Positions 22,650 through 49,100 of a stretch of 64,000 nucleotides of DNA are shown piece by piece (position 1 is the stretch's first letter; the number at the start of each line of letters is the position of its first letter). The notes under the pieces are model-generated. The model had not been told where the DNA came from and made no database searches. It worked only from the letters and a program-made list of their open reading frames with translations. This DNA is from Bugula neritina (Eukaryota; Bryozoa; Gymnolaemata; Cheilostomatida; Bugulidae). The stretch lies in assembly GCA_964035545.1 (NCBI GenBank), contig OZ037773.1:9790751-9854750 (forward strand), in the 5' to 3' direction. Position numbers and translations under genes: made by a program.

Positions 22650-24249
22650 AACGCCTCCTATAATATGCCAGCCCTAATTTATTCTACACCACTAAGCACG
22701 TGGGATAATATTTGATTGCTTATTAAAAATATTAAATTTGAAAAGCCACGGTGTGTTTATCTTGGCACAAAGGATAATAATAATGATGTTTCATGACTAA
22801 TGGCATGAGTCATAAAATCACACCAATTGTGTGTCATAAAAGTGTATCCTGAGTAAAGATCAACAGTACCATTCAAATTCTTGAAGGTAACAATTTTTTT
22901 CTATATAAAACAAGTGAATAAAATAAGTGCTTTAAAGTGTTGAGTTACTTTTTGAGTGAGCATAATTATCAACAACAGATTTGACTAATATATATTATAG
23001 TTGCTTTCTTGCAAGTTATATTTATATATTAATATCTATACAACAAGTGCAACGAAAACATTGCACTAAACTCAATATAAATTCAAAGATTATATAATAC
23101 TACTGTAGCTTTCTTTAGTATAACTGTTTCTTTTTTCTGAACAGTTTTCAAAGCCCTATTATAGCGGATATAAGCAAGTAAATTTTAAGTTATATGATTA
23201 TAGACTCCTTATAGTATGAGACTCTATACTAATTAACAATGGAAAAATGTTTCCTTAGTTAATTCTTATAGTAACAGGAAAATATATAATGTTTAATAAT
23301 AGTTGTATTCATTACATTAGCTGGATTGGTCAGCAGAAATTTTATTTATAATAGGAAAAAGTTACATGCAAAGCAGATCGCCAACAAAAAAATAATAAGA
23401 TTTTAGTTTTTTAATTGCCAAGGTAATATGAAAACTAAAGACTTAATAGTTATGAATGATTGAGCATTTAGCTTTACTGCAGTGGCTGTATGCATGCATG
23501 CATAACAATCAACTAACCTAGGTTTCTTCTATTGCTCAATCTGTTTTAATACTGCACATATTAGCATATTATCTGCATTATATACTTTCAAACAAGCTGA
23601 CAAATGATATATACAACAATTCAATTTCATATAAAAATATTTAATTTTGTTAATGTAATTAGAATAAATTCTTTCAACACTCTATACCTGTACTTTTCAT
23701 TTCTGGTACAATAACAATAATATTTGATCAATGTAAATGTTTCAATGCTTTTATTAACATTCCCTCGTGGCGAATATTTTCACGCATGAGTTACGCAATA
23801 AAGAGCCTGTAACTAATTGCATTAAAAACTGAATAAACAAGCATTGAAAATATTTAGCACTATATAGTGTATTGGAAACATATAAACATACGCCGGAGCA
23901 TCTCTGCCCAGTACACCCAGCAGCTACAGAGTTCTACAGTCTTATAACAACATCAAGGAAAAGCAATATATAGAGAGACATTCACATTTAATTTAAATTT
24001 ATGAAATCTCAGGATAAAGGAAACACTGTAAGATTTAATGTTTTTGATATTTTCAAGCTTCCAGAAAAACCGCGTTGGCTGTAAATTTTTTATATTATAA
24101 TGCATGTCAGTATAATAAAGGATTGTTCTACATATCAAATGGTTATTTCTAGACTATACAATACATTATTATGTAATTCACAATCTATTATATGTTACAT
24201 AATATAGTTACTTTGTTTATAAGTGTACAATTGTGTTATATATTTTAGA
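22650..24249. other. Intergenic region between divergent GABP-beta and gene B
   Basis: About 1.6 kb of AT-rich DNA that must hold the promoters of both divergent genes. A CACGTG E-box lies near 22697. No ORF, repeat or RNA gene was recognised. Confidence 0.5.
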
Positions 24250-34913
<10,664 letters not shown>

Positions 34914-35113
34914 TAAACATTAAACAACTTGATTACCAGAGTCATTGATTTACGTATAACGATTACAAACTGCTGAAGGGAAGTTTGGTTTTAAGTTGCT
35001 TATTATAGGTGTTTATTTAACAATTATCTGCACTATTAACTTCTGCACATCAAAATATCATATCTGTGGTGTTTTATTAAATGTTAATTTTCTCTATTTC
35101 TATATTTTAAAAT

Positions 35114-35119
35114 AATAAA
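35114..35119 (+). terminator. Poly(A) signal of gene B
   Basis: AATAAA about 200 bp after the gene B stop codon, followed within 25 bp by T-rich sequence. Another AATAAA lies at 35341-35346. Confidence 0.45.
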
Positions 35120-35762
35120 TGCTGCTGCATAGTATAATTAATATATTTTGTAATGCTTGACTTGTCAAAGTCGTAATATTGACTGTACCTATAATATGTT
35201 TTTCATTTTATAAGAACTGCTTCCCAATATTGAACATGTTTTGCATTGCTAGAGGTATATCCTTCATACTTACAAGCTTAAATTTTGTTGTTCAAAATAT
35301 TATAACTTAAGCTCTGCATTTGCTTTGGCTTTTCTTATCAAATAAACTATATAATGAATGAGCCTCTTCTAGCATGTAATATATTGATATGCTAGTTTAA
35401 TTATAGCTATAGATAGTTGAATGATTAGACACTAGAAAGCTTTCATATACAGACTCAATGAAATTGTATGTATAACTGCTTCATCTTTTGAAAATTTCTA
35501 TTACATAATCTGTATATTCACCTTCTATATCCTATTGATTACCATTGTTCGAAAACAGAATATTATAAACATAAAGAGTTAAGAATTCCTTCTAGTAGCT
35601 TTCAATTATTTGATTTACTATACAGCATGTGCCTATCTTAAAGTAGCTATGATAATGCAGCATAGTATTACAGTACTAGTATTCAAACTTAAATAACGAT
35701 AATATTAAGCTGCCAACTGCACAGTCATAGAAATTCGTGTTGTTGCTGTAAGGTTGGAGAGG

Positions 35763-38700
35763 ATGTGGAAAATTTTAAACGTATTCAGTTTAATTGTCGG
35801 TCTTCTGACAGTTCATCTTGTGCTAATAGCTGTACAAAGAGTCAACAAATGTGAAGAAGAATCCGAAACACGGTGGGAGGAGATACAAGAGTTGAATGAG
35901 TATATATACTCTAAGAGGCAGCTGCTCCAGCTAGGCATGGCACCCAACTCCTCAGAGACATATATTGAAGATGTCTTCATAGCATTGAAGTCTACGAAGA
36001 GTAACCATTACACTAGAGTGAAGCTCTTGCTAGATACGTGGATATCAATGGCTCCCGATTCAGTAAGTTTCATTGATACTTTTAATTAGCTCAGTAATAC
36101 AATATAGGTATATGTAATATAGGTAATATAATGTTTTGTACTTTTTACCGCCATAGCCTTATACTATTCAGAAGTTGGAGTTATCTTATATAAGCCATGT
36201 CGTGGATATAATTTTTACTAAATTCTATACCTACTCCATAAGTTTCTACGCTTCATATATATACTTTTCATTCTTGTTTGGAAACAGTTGCGTGGAATAA
36301 AAATTAAACCCCAATTTCTTCTGACAAGCATGTCTGTCTGTATAATATGAAGGAATGAAAACACAGTGATGTTCTATTACAATGTTTTAGGTCTATTTAA
36401 TAACAGATGCTGCGGATAACAATACCTCACAGAGGTTTGGTAAGGACACATGCATCTACTATAAACACTATGAAGGAAATAAATGTATTTTTTTCTCGTC
36501 AATACCTATGAATTATAGCAATAGTTGAAGTTAAAGTAGAAAAATGATATGTTTTTGTTATATTTGAATTTGTGCATATATATAGTAAAAATCCTCCATT
36601 ATTAGCCTACTGCATGATTCTGGCATACTTCAATATAAGTTACACTACCACTAGGTGTATAATCTGTGGTTCTTAGGCTACGTTGTTTGCTGAGATTATA
36701 TTCACAATGCAGGGTCTGTTTTTGTTGGGCAAAATATTTATTTAAAGTGAGAATATTTTTTAGGAAATGGATCACGCTATGTACAAGCTAATTGCACGCC
36801 ATCACATTTAGCGTAAGTGAAACACTGTTTTTCAATCATGTGCAATTAAATATATAAATAATTATAGAAAAATATTTTGCATGCTAATTTGTGTATATAT
36901 AATATGCTATATTATATTGGGTTGTGGGTTGATATGGGAATAGAGTACACATTTGCAGAAACTACGGTTTCTGTGCGCATCTATATTATGCACCATTTTT
37001 AGACCTTGCTTTACCCTCCAAATTATAGTACTTTTTATTTTGTAGAAAAGACTTGGTATGTAAGCTGCAAGCAACTTACAATACTTATATGGAGAGAGTA
37101 GAAAGGTAGCTAAAGCTATAAATAAACTCTAGCTGAAGTATTTTCACTTTCCAGTATAACTACCTGCATGGCTTCTTTACTAATTGGTATAATATATTCT
37201 ATAAATAAATATATAATATAATGTGCATGATATCAAAATATTTTGTAATAACGCTGGTATTATATAGTATTGTATAATATATTATAGAACTTGTTTCAAT
37301 TGGAATACTATGCACTGAATATAAAGTGTTATAATATGTGTTAATGTTAATATTATTGTTAATAAATGTGGTAGTATATAAGTAATTATTGTTTCCCCGT
37401 ACTTTTTGTACAGATATAAATGGCTGTGCATAGAAGATGATGATGGCTATATTAATATTCCAAACTATGTCAAAATGCTCAGAGAGTATGATCACAGGAA
37501 AGACTGGTATATTGGAAAACCAAGTCTGCCATACAAATTTCCTAAGGCGGTAAGATTATATATAATATATGAGCGTGTCCACTATTTTCTTAGCCAATAA
37601 TGTAGTTATTCTAATAATACTTATTTAGACCAATTTTCTTAGCAGTATTAGCAATCTCAATGAAAAATAACACATTTACCAATAGTTGAAAAGTTCACTG
37701 CTAAATACAAACTTAAGAGAACTCCAGACTCACGAACTTTCTATAAATAGTGGATGATGACCCTATTTATTATGAACAAAACTTTAGTGAAGGTAACGCA
37801 CAAAGAGAAGTCGTTTTCCTATATTATTGTTAATGTTAAATTTAAGCTGTCTATATAATTGATGGATTAATCAATGATTTCAACTGTAAGAAAATCAAAC
37901 TGTCATCTACGATTATTTTTTCCTTTTTTTGTTATTTATTTGTTTTAAACTAATTTGATATCCTGCAGCCTGTTTAGACTGCATTTGATATTTGTGCTGA
38001 GTTTTCAGATTGAACTACAACATACTGGTTGTATAATATTGTCTATTTACTTTCAGAAAAAGCCATTTTGGTTTGCAACAGGTGGCTCTTCTATATGCAT
38101 AAGCAGATCTCTTGCTTTAAGAATGAAACCCTCTTGCTTGTAAGTGTCAAATTACTACAAAATGCAGTTGATATATCCTAAAGCAGGTAAAAAGTATATA
38201 TTGTGTTTAAAAAGCAGTTGACCCAAATATAGGCTGCTTGACCTAGTTACGATAATTATAGTAGATACTTATAATTATATAGATTATAGATTGGAACTAA
38301 CTTGTAATTGGCTTAGCTGCATTTTCATTTCAATGGCCGAACAAAAAAACGATGAATGAATTCAATTCTACAATGCAAAGTCACAGCACTCAAAAGCGAA
38401 TTTATACTTAAGAACAAAATCATTAAAAAAGTTCACATATTATACTTGCAGGAATCAAGGAATTGTGGGATATTCACGTAAAGCTAAATACCCTGATGAT
38501 GTTCTTCTGGGATTTATAATAAGTAAGTGGACTATGTATATCTGCTAGTGATAGTAATACTGTGAAATAGTGCTGGAAAATGTTCTTATAGCTGTTTGAT
38601 TAAAATGCTGCAACATGCATGTCCAGTTACATCAAATTAGGAGTTTTGTAATAATATATTATACCATTTTGCAATACTCATACATCAAATTAAAAATAAA

Positions 38701-40483
38701 AGTAGGAAGTGGTCATGAATACAATAGCTTGGTTTTAAAAATTCTATGCATGTTTATTGTCATTGAATGTGTAAATATTGTGCCCAAATCATGCAAAGAT
38801 GATATGATGTTTGTTTAATTGACTATCTTTTCATTTGTTTATGAAAATGATATATGACCAGCATTTCATTTCTCTTAATTAACGTTTGGAGTTGTTAAAA
38901 TGTATACAAAGCTGTTTAAATAAGCTTTATTATGCTTCTATGTGTGCAGTATAGTACTGTTCTTGTTAAATGATTTATAGGACAAAGCTTGAGCAGCACT
39001 AGAATGAATACAATACATGACAAAGATATCTAATGCATGGGCAGAGCTTCAAACTGCTGTTATTTAATTAATACTCAAAATACTACATGTTTCTAGATCT
39101 GCAGATGAAAGTTCCTCTGATAAGAATCCCTCTCCTCAACACACACAGTGAACCCATCTTCCAAATAGACCCAGCTGATCTACACAAGCAGGTAAAGTTA
39201 TTTCATTATGCTTCAATAGTGCAGGTAGACAAATTGTTTAGTGAATTATAGTTTATATTTCATTCAATACAATTTAGAGTGTTGAGTTGCATGAAATTCT
39301 CCAACCCCTATAAGGTGTGAAAACAGCTTATCTGACTTAATTAGTTAGTTTACAGTTTCTTTGTTGAAGTAATATATAGCAAACATTGAAGCAAATTATT
39401 CTGATAGGAATTCGGTTAAACCTCGGCTTGCAGTTATATAATCCAAACCTTGCCGCAAGATGTGGTGTCTTTGAGTTACAATGCATTATCACCACTTCAC
39501 CATAGCTCAGGCTAAACAAGTCAAGTTTATACTAGCACAGCAAGTTGCAGGTTTTTATTTTATAAGAAAATATAAATTTGTATATATTGAGCCTTAATAC
39601 AAATGAGTTAAAATATAAGAAATATTGTCCTATAACTATTCTATTGTAACCAAGCATAAACAAGCTGCTAGTGTTTGACTCTAGATTACGCTGAGTTGGA
39701 AGAAGTTAACCATGCCTGGTGATAAAAGAGTAAACATCTGGAATACAGTTCACTTGGGCAGAAAAATCCCACAATATCCTTTTTCAAAAGACCCTTTTAA
39801 GTAAGATTCAACTAGCATAAAATTAAGTTTTTTTAATTTTTAGGCATAGGTATAGGTACACTGCAGGCCAAGTTACATTTATGCAGCAAGTTTTACCCAG
39901 AAATTCAACAACCAGAATGTATTTAATTATAACAATCTCACATTTAATTGGTTTATTCTGATATATTATAGTTGTTTATCTAGAAAATTCAATTTTGTTA
40001 GTATATTATATTAGGTGTTATAGTTGACCACATGTGATGATCAAAGACATATTATAGTGGCATTGTTTATCTCATATGAAATCATAAGCTAGAGTTATGC
40101 ATCCTTTTTATATATAGCAAATTGTAAACAAGTGAAATATTATAATGATGCAGAAGCCTCTATCATTTAGTTTGCTTTATGTTTAAATTACAACTAATAT
40201 ATTTTGTTCATGTGTGATGATGTTAGATAAGAGTAAATCATACCACATTTTTATGCAATATCAACTTGAAATACTCAATTATACACTTGCCTAAAACACA
40301 TAACTATTGATAATTTATTAGGAATCTCAACAAATTTATTTTATTTTTTGTATGTTTCTATATCTATATATATAGTTGTTTTATTATAACAGGATATATT
40401 CTCTACACTGTCACTTCTTCCCAAACTCCACCAGCTGTAAGAAAATTAAAGAAAGACTGGGTTCCATACCAAGAATGGCTTAA
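35763..40483 (+). CDS. FNG: Fringe-type beta-1,3-N-acetylglucosaminyltransferase
   Basis: Fringe adds GlcNAc in beta-1,3 linkage to O-fucose on EGF repeats, classically of Notch, in the Golgi. Ten exons: 35763-36062, 36391-36439, 36764-36812, 37046-37105, 37414-37549, 38057-38139, 38452-38522, 39097-39191, 39685-39800, 40393-40483 (TAA). Total 1050 nt, 349 residues, within the normal range. Residues 4-24 form a type II signal anchor. Diagnostic motifs: DVFIALKSTKSNHYTR, LLLDTWIS, the metal-binding acidic triplet in CIEDDDGY (D161-D163), WYIGKPSL, FWFATGGSSICISR, YPDDVLLGF, PLIRIPL, HLG and LHCHFFP near the end. The first ATG in frame was used. A frame open further upstream has no ATG. The sequence shows no sign of decay. 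Confidence 0.93.
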
Positions 40484-40576
40484 ACCGAGTTCTTTGCCTA
40501 TTAAACCTGCTTTATATATAATTAATTGCAGCTAATATGCTGTCACAAAAACAGTGCTAGACCTTAGCCTCAACTT

Positions 40577-40582
40577 AATAAA
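40577..40582 (+). terminator. Poly(A) signal of the Fringe gene
   Basis: AATAAA 94 bp after the Fringe stop codon. Confidence 0.6.
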
Positions 40583-41206
40583 AATTTCATAGCAATTTAT
40601 TGAGAGTGTAATTTGTTATTATATCTACTTTGTTTATTTCAAATAAATAAAATAGAATATAATCTGCTACCTTTTCAATATCATAATAATTAAAGAATAA
40701 TTATATACAATGAGATTAATTCTGCAAACTTGAAAGTCATACAAAGCAAACTGGTAAAGGTTTCAACTCATAAATTGAATTTCTATATATAATGACTGAG
40801 AATAATGAAGGTATAAATATGAAATTAAACATGGAAATGATGAGGTCTAGATTTATATTGCTAATTATTGATTATTGTAATAGTTTCAATATTCCTCTAT
40901 GTCAGTAAAATTTTAATAAATGATCAGTAAACAGTGCTTTCAAGCTATGACATTTGCAAAGATACTGCATATGCTTATTGTCATTCGGAAAAATGCTAAA
41001 ATATTCATCTGGGAGATTTGAAAGTAAAATTTATGTAAATCATGTATTTGATAGCCATTATTATGTTATGCTGGCACAAATTTGCTCAATCATAGAAGAT
41101 ATGTGAAAATGAGAAACGTGAATTTTTGTAAGATGTTGATATCAATAAATAATCCTTTGAGCTTTGTTTAGGCATGCAATTGAAATAAATTCATAGTCTT
41201 TATACA

Positions 41207-41844
<638 letters not shown>

Positions 41845-41854
41845 TGAATATATG

Positions 41855-42060
41855 TGGGGAGCAGCCGTGGTCTAGGGGTCATTAGTAAGCACGAAGTCAT
41901 CATGGGTTCCAGCTCTGATCAATGCCATTGGCGATGTTATAGGAAGAGCATTCAGGCATAATATTGCTTTTTTGCTTTTTCTGAATAAGTCCTGAATAAG
42001 CCCGATTTAACAAAAACTCTTTCTATCAGGGGTTTCTCACAGGGATGGTGACTATAAACT
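41855..42060 (+). mobile_element. tRNA-derived SINE, copy 2
   Basis: Plus strand: GGGGAGCAGCCGTGGTCTAG (A-box region), CATGGGTTCCAGCTCTG (B-box-like), then TATAGGAAGAGCATTCAG, TATCAGGGGTTTCTCACA and GGTGACTATAAA. Order and spacing match copy 1 in gene B. It directly follows the (CA)n/(TA)n tract. Confidence 0.8.
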
Positions 42061-42576
42061 TGCGTGAGAGTATATGTTGAATGTATAAATATTGTGGTTT
42101 AAAAGATAATGCAACTGAAACGCAAAAGTGTGCAGATGCTTCAAAAATATTTTATTTAAAAAAATGTTGCACATTCTGTGTTTAAGATTATTGTTCAGGT
42201 TAAAATTGCATTATTCTAATACAATAATTGGTAATTACATTTTCATCAACCTTTATAAGATTATTATTATTATGGAGGACGCGCAGCTACTTTATATTGT
42301 ACGTAGTATATAATTTGTTTTACGGAATAAAGCTAGCTTCTTTATTCCATGGTTAACTACCAGATTATCAGAATACTTTTGCTTGCCTGCACTTGACTTG
42401 GAGCAAATATTCATGAACTTACTTGATAGCTTTGACAAGCTTATATTTTTTTGATGAAGTTTAACAGAAAAGAGCAAAAAATGTATTTTCAAACATAATT
42501 TGATCAAGGTGTCAAAAATTGAGCCAATACAAAATATTATATGTTTTATTCTTTTTAGATCGAAATACATATTTAT

Positions 42577-42600
42577 CTTTGTTCTCAGTCAAGAACAAAG
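42577..42600. repeat. 9-bp perfect hairpin downstream of gene H
   Basis: CTTTGTTCT and AGAACAAAG flank a six-base loop, about 30 bp past the gene H stop codon on the minus strand. It may be a 3'-UTR structure; function unknown. Confidence 0.5.
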
Positions 42601-42630
42601 TCAACATGGAATATTAAGGTAATTTCTGCA

Positions 42631-43835
42631 TCAATGTCGATAATCTCCAATGCTGCCAGAAGCACTTTTGGTTTGTTTGTCAGCACCAACACACTGTCTC
42701 CCTCGGCAGTGAGGGTTCTCATATTTACAGTATCTTGTCCTCATCTGTTTGTAACATTCATCTTTTCTACTCACCCAGCTAGACCAGTCACTCCACACTC
42801 CATCAACTACAACGGTTTAAAAATAATGTTCTAATATAGGATCTGAATTGTGATGAAGTTATGTATAAAGGTATTTTGTATATAATTTCACAATCTATAA
42901 ATCTATTTGTTTTGGGTAAATTATAATAGCTAAAACTTTATAATAAAGCTAAATAATTTGTTTAAGTTGTGCAACTATATGACAAACATGATGCTATAGA
43001 AGCATATGCAGTAATGTGCTATAATGTGCTAAACTTTCTCTTGATGTTATATACAATGGCAATATAAAATAACTGTTACTGCTGAATTTAACATTATTAG
43101 AAATTAATATATGTAAACCATATGTACGATATAGCAAAATTCAAGATCATACCTGGACAGCATTGAGTGTTACACATCCGCCTGCTATAGTCACTTCCAT
43201 TACATCTGTTAATGTCTCTTCCATATCCGCCAGAAGGTTTAGTCTCACAGGTTCTGTATCTTCTCTGCTCTCCACCACCACATGTCACACTACAGGCTTC
43301 ATACTCACCCCATGGTGACCAAGTTTTTTTCACTGCAAAGTAGTTACATAATAATTTGGAGAGTCAGCGTGTTTTAAAGAAACTATAAAAACGCTGCAGA
43401 CGGCAAGAGTGTGTGTATTTTGCATCTTCTAATTTAACCTAAACAACCAATTGTTGAGTTTCGTTTCAGTTAATTTATTTAATTAGTGATTTTAGCAAGA
43501 TAAGCTTTAAATTCTCTTAAATTTGTTACTCTGAGTGATAGGATTAGGGTAAGTTGTGAACAATTTACTGCACACATGACATGAGTAAATCTCACCTCCA
43601 GCCAGGGAGTATTTCATACCATAATGTGGAACGCCATAACTTTGGGTTATTGCACCTAAAACGCATAAATTAAGTACAATAGAAATGTCTTATAACAACT
43701 GAGTTTGAAATATTATACCTCTTTGGGTTACAGCTGTCTATTATGGTGGACAAACAATTAACCAACGATTGTATGCTCTACTGTTATTAATTCCTGTATC
43801 TTTGTCTTGCTATTCTAAAGCGTTCTAGTGGATTA

Positions 43836-43929
<94 letters not shown>

Positions 43930-43967
43930 GTATACTTACATAGAACTGCAGTCAGCATAAACAACAT
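42631..43967 (-). CDS. Gene H: secreted protein with two thrombospondin type 1 domains
   Basis: Minus-strand exons in order: 43940-43967, 43596-43655, 43153-43332, 42631-42806 (TGA at 42633-42631). All junctions are phase 1 and give 147 residues. The signal peptide starts MLFMLTAVLCAITQ and is split by intron 1. The first TSP1 (residues about 30-89) has WSPWGEYEACSVTCGGG and ends MCNTQCCP. The second (about 90-140) starts WSDWSSW and, as in gene D, lacks the CGGG core (CRGRQCVGADKQ). Exon structure, phases and two-domain order equal those of gene D, so the two are paralogues. H lacks D's Tyr/Arg-rich insert. Probably a secreted matrix or signalling protein. Confidence 0.85.
43834..43925. repeat. 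(TA)n microsatellite
   Basis: About 90 bp of TA in gene H intron 1. It ends about 14 bp from the exon 1 donor. Confidence 0.97.
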
Positions 43968-46181
<2,214 letters not shown>

Positions 46182-49100
46182 TCATAATTTTGCTACTTGA
46201 ACACAGAAAGTTGGTTGGTAAAGCTGAGGCTCCCAAATTGCACTCTTTTTGAATGGATCAGGCACAGGCAGGCAACTTCGTGTTGAAGGTCCTAAAATTT
46301 AGAAATGTGATAAATAGTCATATATTTTATATAATCAATACATTATTATGCTGCGCATGTCATAGAGTGCACAGAATGCCTTGTTTGAATAGGGTGCCTT
46401 GCTTAGCCATAGGGCTTATCGAGAAATAAACTAAACCACAGTAATTACTATACTATAGGCCTACTAAATAAAGTTTGCTCAAAATTGTCCCATTGGGATA
46501 TTTTTTAACAAGCTGCATAAAAAGCATTCGAGCAAATAGCTTTGATTCAGCTCCTACATACTTACTACAGCAAGCTCATCTGCAAAAAATGTTTTATAAT
46601 ACATTATTATTGTGCAATAAATTATGGTCTATCCCGAAGGAATATAGGTATTGTATCTGACAGATGAATTACATGCAGTAGCGTATGGAGTGCCAAATGG
46701 TCAAAAATTCGCTTATTGTTGTATCTCCATACCACATTGGTGAGATAAGCTCAGTGGTTTATGCGACTGATTGAGGTATATACAGTGCTGTGAAAAAGTT
46801 TAAGGACGCTTGCAGAAATTTCTATGTATTTCTATGTATTGTTTAATAGGCATTTCTTGGAAGTTCTTAGTATTTTCCTGCAAGTTCTATATATCAAAAG
46901 GACCCTTAGAATGTGCACTACAATTTCCACCATATAAATTCCTACTGCTTTGATGTTTTCTACCTATTTTCGGGCTAACTATACAAGCAGCTAAGAAAGC
47001 GCAACTCCTGTGTTTTTATGTTTCCAAAGTTTATCGTTTCTGATAATCACAAAAGGCTAAACAGTGAAATTTGACTTTGTACATGGCATCATGATACCAT
47101 AAAGTATGACTTTCTTTCATAATTTGAAATCTGTCATTTAGTTGTAAGCTTTTACATGGTGTCCACTTAGGTGCTACGCATAGACAAAATGAGAGCTGTA
47201 AATCTTACTTCAAAAGCAAGGTTTGTAATAATCTTTTTGCATAACGAAGGTTATTCAATTAGGAAAATATCTGAAAAGGTTGGCAAAGCAAAGACAATTG
47301 TTTATCAAATTATCAAGAAGTTCATGGAGACTGGCAGTGTAGCAGATCGACCTGAAAGTGGACGACCAAGAATAAGCACACTCGGAGATGACAAGGTTTT
47401 CATTAGGATCAGCAAGAAAAATTGCCATAAAACAAGTCCTTAGTTGGCAAAGAATGATCAGAATCAACAGGAACAACAGCTTCGACATCCCTGATAAGGC
47501 GAAGACTGCTGAGCCATGGTCTATGTGTCTGCAAAGCAAAAAGGAAGCCTCTACTAACCAAGAAGTAGCGAAAAAACCGGCTACGGTGGGCCAAGGAGCA
47601 TGGTAGTTAGACAGTGAATGATTAGAAAAAAGTAATTATTTCAGAGAAATCTACATTTAATGTGAACAATCATGCTAAAAACTGTTTTGTTAGAAGATAT
47701 CAGTATGAGGAATATAACCCGTAATGTATTCTTACAACAATTAAGCACCCTATCGGTGTTATGTTCTGGGGTTGTATAACATCAAAAGGTGTAGGTCGAC
47801 TCAGTAATTGCTCTAAAATGATGTTAATGCCCAAAAATATGTAGAGAGTCTCAATGCTAAACTTCTTCCAATTATAAAAAAAACTTCTTTTTAAATGAAA
47901 TTAACATATTTGAAGATGACAATGCACCATGCCATTGGGCAAAAACTGTTAAAGAGTGGATGAAAAAGCAAAGGGTCTCAACGCTTAACTGGCCAGCCCA
48001 AAGCCGGGACTTGAACCCAATAAGAAATCCATGGTCAAGAATGGCTAAAATAGTCTCTTCACAGAAGCCAACAACTAATGTGACACTCATAGAGCCTGTA
48101 ATTCATGCATAGCATCATGTTGTGACTGAAAACGAGTTGGAGAAGCTGTACGGGTCGATGCCTGGTCGCTGCCGACTAGTGATTGAGAATAAAGGCTGGC
48201 CAACAAAACATTAATACTAAAATTTAAAGCACTGTGTGTTGCAATGCTGCTATAATGTGTATAAAAAATCACATATATTTTTCTATGTTTCAAGTAAAAT
48301 ATTTTCATGTCCTACAGTACACACAAATTGTGAGAACATCGAATAATTCCCATATATGCATAGTATCTCATTATTTCACCCAAACTTTGAAAGGAAGTGA
48401 AAAGAGACACTAATAATTTATATAAATGAGATAAGGAGATCTTAAGGATCATTTTGATAGGTATCATCCCTATGGAAATGCTTTTGTTATGTCTTAAAAT
48501 TAGCTTGGAACATTGCTATTATGGAAAACAATGAGGCGTCCTTAAACTTTTTCACAGCACTGTATATTCTGATTGTATATTCTCTCAGAAATCAATTTCA
48601 TAGTACTCATTGGTACTACTTGCTGGACGTCCTTGCTGGTAGGTTAGGCAATTTGTAATTGCTATAGGTCACAACCATTTGCAGTTGCAAAGAATAATCA
48701 TGTTGTTTATTGCCAGGGAAAGAAATTTCAACAAAAACAGAAAACAGCCTTGACTGTAATTAAGTAAAAATTCATATTTAATGTGAAACAATTTCAACCA
48801 GGGTTTTTGTTATAAAATTAGTAAAGGAGCTAGTAATATTTCAATACTTCTTTAGAATATACTTCCTAGTGGCACATAAAGTACCTACCATTGAGCTGAT
48901 ATCCGCTGTCACATGTATAGGTTAGTTTAGAATAAAGTTTATTCGAATCAGAGGCTGAAATACTGCCATGTTCAGGTGCAGATAACTTTGCACATCTCAC
49001 ATCAGCAAAGAAAATGTTTCCTAGAATGTTAAGGTAATTGGTAAATTTACTGATAAAGTATTGCGCGTGAAAAGTATTTCACTTAATTATAGTATCATGG

